Assembly (NCBI GenBank): GCA_025458865.1
Contig: JALORP010000019.1
Location: forward strand, 1 to 50,469
Direction: 5' to 3'
From: Steroidobacteraceae bacterium
GTDB taxonomy: Bacteria > Pseudomonadota > Gammaproteobacteria > Steroidobacterales > Steroidobacteraceae
DNA: 50,469 bases
The notes under the pieces are model-generated. The model saw nothing but the letters and a program-made list of their open reading frames with translations. It was not told where the DNA came from and made no database searches. Shown in pieces: positions 48,534 through 50,469 of this stretch. The translations under genes and the position numbers were made by a program. Positions within the stretch are counted from its first letter, which is position 1, and the number at the start of each line of letters is the position of its first letter.

Positions 48534-50042
48534 ATGAGCCAGTCATCACCTTCGAGTTCAGCGGCCCTGCTGCTGCAGCCGGAAACCCGGGTGACCTGCC
48601 CGAAGTGCGAGCACGAGTTCAGCCTGGCCGCGGGCTTTGCCAAGCAGTCGCTCGAGCAGCTGGAGGCGGCCAGCACCGGGGCCCTGCAGCGGGTCGCCGC
48701 CGAGGCAAGGGCGGCCGAGGAGAAGCGGGCCGAGGAGCGGGCCGCGCGCGAGGCGGCGCTCCGAGAACAGCAGATCCAGGATCTCAAGGCGCTGCTCGAG
48801 ACCCAGCAGAAGCAGCATGCCGAGACCCTGGTACAGGCGCGGGCCCTCGAGCGACAGGCCGCTGAGCAGCGAGCGAAGGCGCTCGAGGAACAGCTTCGGG
48901 AACAGGCCGAGCAGCTGGTCAAGGCAGAGGAAGCCCGCAAGGCGCTGGCGGCGCGCGAGAAGGCGCTGGCTGAGCAGGAAGCAACACTCGCCACGCGCGT
49001 TGAACAGGAAGCGGCCGTCCGTGCCCGGGCGCTCGCCGAGCACACCCGGGTGGAGCTCGAATCCCAGCTCGCCGCGCAGGCCGAGCAGCTCGAGGCATTC
49101 CGGACCACCGAGATGAAGCTTCGCAAGGAACGGGCGGAACTCGAAGCGAGACAGGCGCAGCTGGAGCTGGACGTCCAGCGGAAGCTCGACGAGGAGCGCC
49201 GGCAGATCGCGGAGGCGGCACGGAACGCGGAGGTCGAGCGGTCCCGGCTGCGCGAGGCGGACCTGCAGAAGAAGCTCGACGACATGCACGCGCAGGTCGA
49301 GGAGATGAAGCGGCGCGCGGAGCAGGGCTCGCAGCAGGCGCAGGGCGAGGTGCTGGAGCTGCTGCTCGAGGAGAAGATCGGACAGGCCTTCCCGCTCGAC
49401 GTGATCGAGGAGGTCAAGAAGGGCGCACGCGGCGGTGACGTGGTCCAGAAGGTGACGACGCCCACCGGCCAGCAGGCGGGGATGATCCTGTGGGAAGCGA
49501 AACGGGCGCAGAACTGGAGCGCCCAGTGGCCGGCGAAGCTCAAGGCGGACATGCGGGAACTGGGCGCGGACCTCGGCGTGCTGGTGTCGACCTCGCTGCC
49601 GCGGGAGTTCGAGGATGGGCAGCAGTTCGGGCCCCACGAGGACGTGTGGGTGACGACGCCGGCGATGGCGCTGCAGGTGGCGGGGCTCCTGCGGCACCTC
49701 GTCGAGAGCGTGCACAAGCAGCGGATCATCACGGCGAACCGCGGCGAGCAGGCCGAGGCGGTCTACGACTACCTCACCAGTCCGCAGTTCGCCCAGAAGT
49801 GGAAGGCGGTGTACGGCGTGTTCCAGGCGATGAAGAAGGAACTCGACACCGAGCGGACCGTGACGACGCAGCGGTGGAACCGGCGCGAGAAGCAGATCGG
49901 CCAGGCGGTGCTGACGCTCGCCGGCGTCGCCGGCGATATCCAGGGGCTGGCGCAGGAGGCGATGCCACAGCTCGAGCTGGAGGCTGAACTGCTCGAGGCG
50001 CCCGAGATGGCGGCTCCGGAGGGAGAGAAAGGCGAGGGGTAG
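48534..50042 (+). CDS. DUF2130 coiled-coil protein, possible PD-(D/E)xK-like fold
   Basis: A 502-residue protein. A short CPKC at 22-25 (half a zinc ribbon) is followed by a very long Glu/Ala/Gln-rich coiled coil (about 40-285), then the DUF2130 core: EVLELLLEEKIGQAFPLDVI, GGDVVQKV with Asp302, and GMILWEAKRAQNW with Glu321 and Lys323, spaced like a D...ExK nuclease site. The RITAN-like HKQRIITANRGEQAEAVYDY segment is typical of the family. No enzymatic role is proven for DUF2130; the nuclease resemblance is my inference. Start ATG 48534. Confidence 0.88.
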   Translation: MSQSSPSSSAALLLQPETRVTCPKCEHEFSLAAGFAKQSLEQLEAASTGALQRVAAEARAAEEKRAEERAAREAALREQQIQDLKALLETQQKQHAETLVQARALERQAAEQRAKALEEQLREQAEQLVKAEEARKALAAREKALAEQEATLATRVEQEAAVRARALAEHTRVELESQLAAQAEQLEAFRTTEMKLRKERAELEARQAQLELDVQRKLDEERRQIAEAARNAEVERSRLREADLQKKLDDMHAQVEEMKRRAEQGSQQAQGEVLELLLEEKIGQAFPLDVIEEVKKGARGGDVVQKVTTPTGQQAGMILWEAKRAQNWSAQWPAKLKADMRELGADLGVLVSTSLPREFEDGQQFGPHEDVWVTTPAMALQVAGLLRHLVESVHKQRIITANRGEQAEAVYDYLTSPQFAQKWKAVYGVFQAMKKELDTERTVTTQRWNRREKQIGQAVLTLAGVAGDIQGLAQEAMPQLELEAELLEAPEMAAPEGEKGEG

Positions 50043-50370
50043 CGGCGCCACGCCCGCCGGAGGGCGTGCGTCGGGAGGGCCGGGGCGGGGATGGCAGGCT
50101 TCGGTCGCGCACCCCCCCCCTTGGCCACCTTCGTCGTGCTGGGCGCGAGCATCGACTCATTGAGCGGGCGGCGAGTGTGACCCCTCCCATCACGCCGCTG
50201 ATGGCCTGCTTCCCGCCGAGCGTCGCGCGGTCGCTCGCGAGCCTGACCTCGGCCTATGCCGGCCGCTTTCTGCAGCACGACGGGCAGGAGCTGCCGTGGA
50301 CTGGGTGTTGCGGAGCTGCGCAGGGCTGCCGGTGGCCGCCCGGGCGACCTGGCTAAGTGCTTGGTGGAAT
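50043..50370. other. Non-coding stretch before tRNA-Glu
   Basis: These 328 bp have no convincing gene on either strand. A 7-bp hairpin at 50049-50068 and a C9 run at 50112-50120 are the only features seen. An open frame at 50066-50356 has no ribosome site and looks like GC-rich background. Confidence 0.6.
50049..50068 (+). terminator. Hairpin after the DUF2130 gene
   Basis: CACGCCC (50049-50055) and GGGCGTG (50062-50068) pair around a 6-nt loop, 6 bp after the stop. No T-tract follows, so its role as terminator is uncertain. Confidence 0.4.
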
Positions 50371-50446
50371 TGGCGCTCCCAGAGGGATTCGAACCCTCGT
50401 CGCAGCCTTGAGAGGGCTGTGTCCTGGGCCTCTAGACGATGGGAGC
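50371..50446 (-). tRNA. tRNA-Glu (CUC anticodon)
   Basis: A complete 76-nt cloverleaf on the minus strand including an encoded CCA. The acceptor arms GCTCCCA and TGGGAGC pair fully, with G as discriminator. The D-arm region TCGTCTAGAGGCCCAGGACA matches bacterial tRNA-Glu. The anticodon stem CAGCC/GGCTG holds loop CTCTCAA, giving anticodon CTC (50410-50412), which reads GAG. The T-arm is GAGGG-TTCGAAT-CCCTC. Other tRNAs may follow beyond the right edge. Confidence 0.97.
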
Positions 50447-50469
50447 GCAGGACCCGCGAACCGGACGGG

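Noticed and set aside
50112-50120. C9 run, considered as a phase-variable tract
   Set aside because: It is outside any gene or recognisable promoter; nothing ties it to switching.
50066-50356. A 96-codon frame next to tRNA-Glu, considered as an integrase or transposase remnant
   Set aside because: No family motif or ribosome site, and no repeat of the tRNA 3' end was seen, so there is no evidence of an integrated element.

Overview
This is a chromosomal segment of a GC-rich bacterium. By eye it is close to 70% G+C, with tightly packed genes. Gene content and order point to a gammaproteobacterium, perhaps of the Nevskiales, Steroidobacterales, Xanthomonadales or Chromatiales type: metG-rnfB-nth, mrp-dcd, DUF3108-purN-purM facing DUF2066-pgsA-hda, pepA-holC-valS, and pepA divergent from lptFG. 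I cannot fix the genus. There is no rRNA, CRISPR array, insertion sequence or prophage gene. One tRNA (Glu, CUC) closes the right end.

Layout. 1-4064 (minus): the start of a DUF692/MNIO enzyme gene, DUF1841, endonuclease III, a short soluble RnfB-type ferredoxin and MetRS. 4137-8673 (minus): an operon of a HEAT-repeat Ser/Thr kinase followed by two PilT-like ATPases. 8902-10559 (plus): mrp and dcd. 10621-13943 (minus): purM, purN, a DUF3108 protein and two small SmpA/OmlA-like lipoproteins. 13992-16257 (plus): DUF2066, a CDP-alcohol phosphatidyltransferase and hda. 16251-17200 (minus): wrbA-like and DUF2069. 17375-17952 (plus): DUF4398 lipoprotein and acylphosphatase. 17963-20307 (minus): proS and a lytic transglycosylase. 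20462-25397 (plus): pssA, family 4 uracil-DNA glycosylase, rimI, prfC and a UMF1-type transporter. 25402-35186 (minus): pepA, holC, a small unknown, valS, MoxR, DUF58, TgpA-like transglutaminase and MtfA-like peptidase. 35331-37483 (plus): lptF and lptG. 37488-42584 (minus): an SbtA-like permease, an SbtB/PII-like protein, an ABC exporter of the Gld type and an RDD protein. 42668-43836 (plus): a VOC protein and a cytochrome b561-type protein, facing a cytochrome c' gene. 44453-50042: a looser, accessory-looking stretch with an unknown repeat protein, a TspO-related membrane protein, a 522-bp gap that includes an AT-rich island and a 22-bp perfect palindrome, an UrcA-type protein, an unknown membrane protein, a GreA/GreB-type factor and a DUF2130 coiled-coil protein.

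Most genes are housekeeping: translation, purine and dCTP metabolism, phospholipids, LPS transport, DNA repair. They sit in operons whose genes very often overlap by four bases, with GTGA junctions more common than ATGA. The most unusual assemblies are the kinase/PilT/PilT operon, the SbtA/SbtB-like pair coupled to a Gld-type ABC exporter, and the regulatory-looking non-coding region near 46.4-46.9 kb. Family names come from reading the translated sequences; no database search was run.
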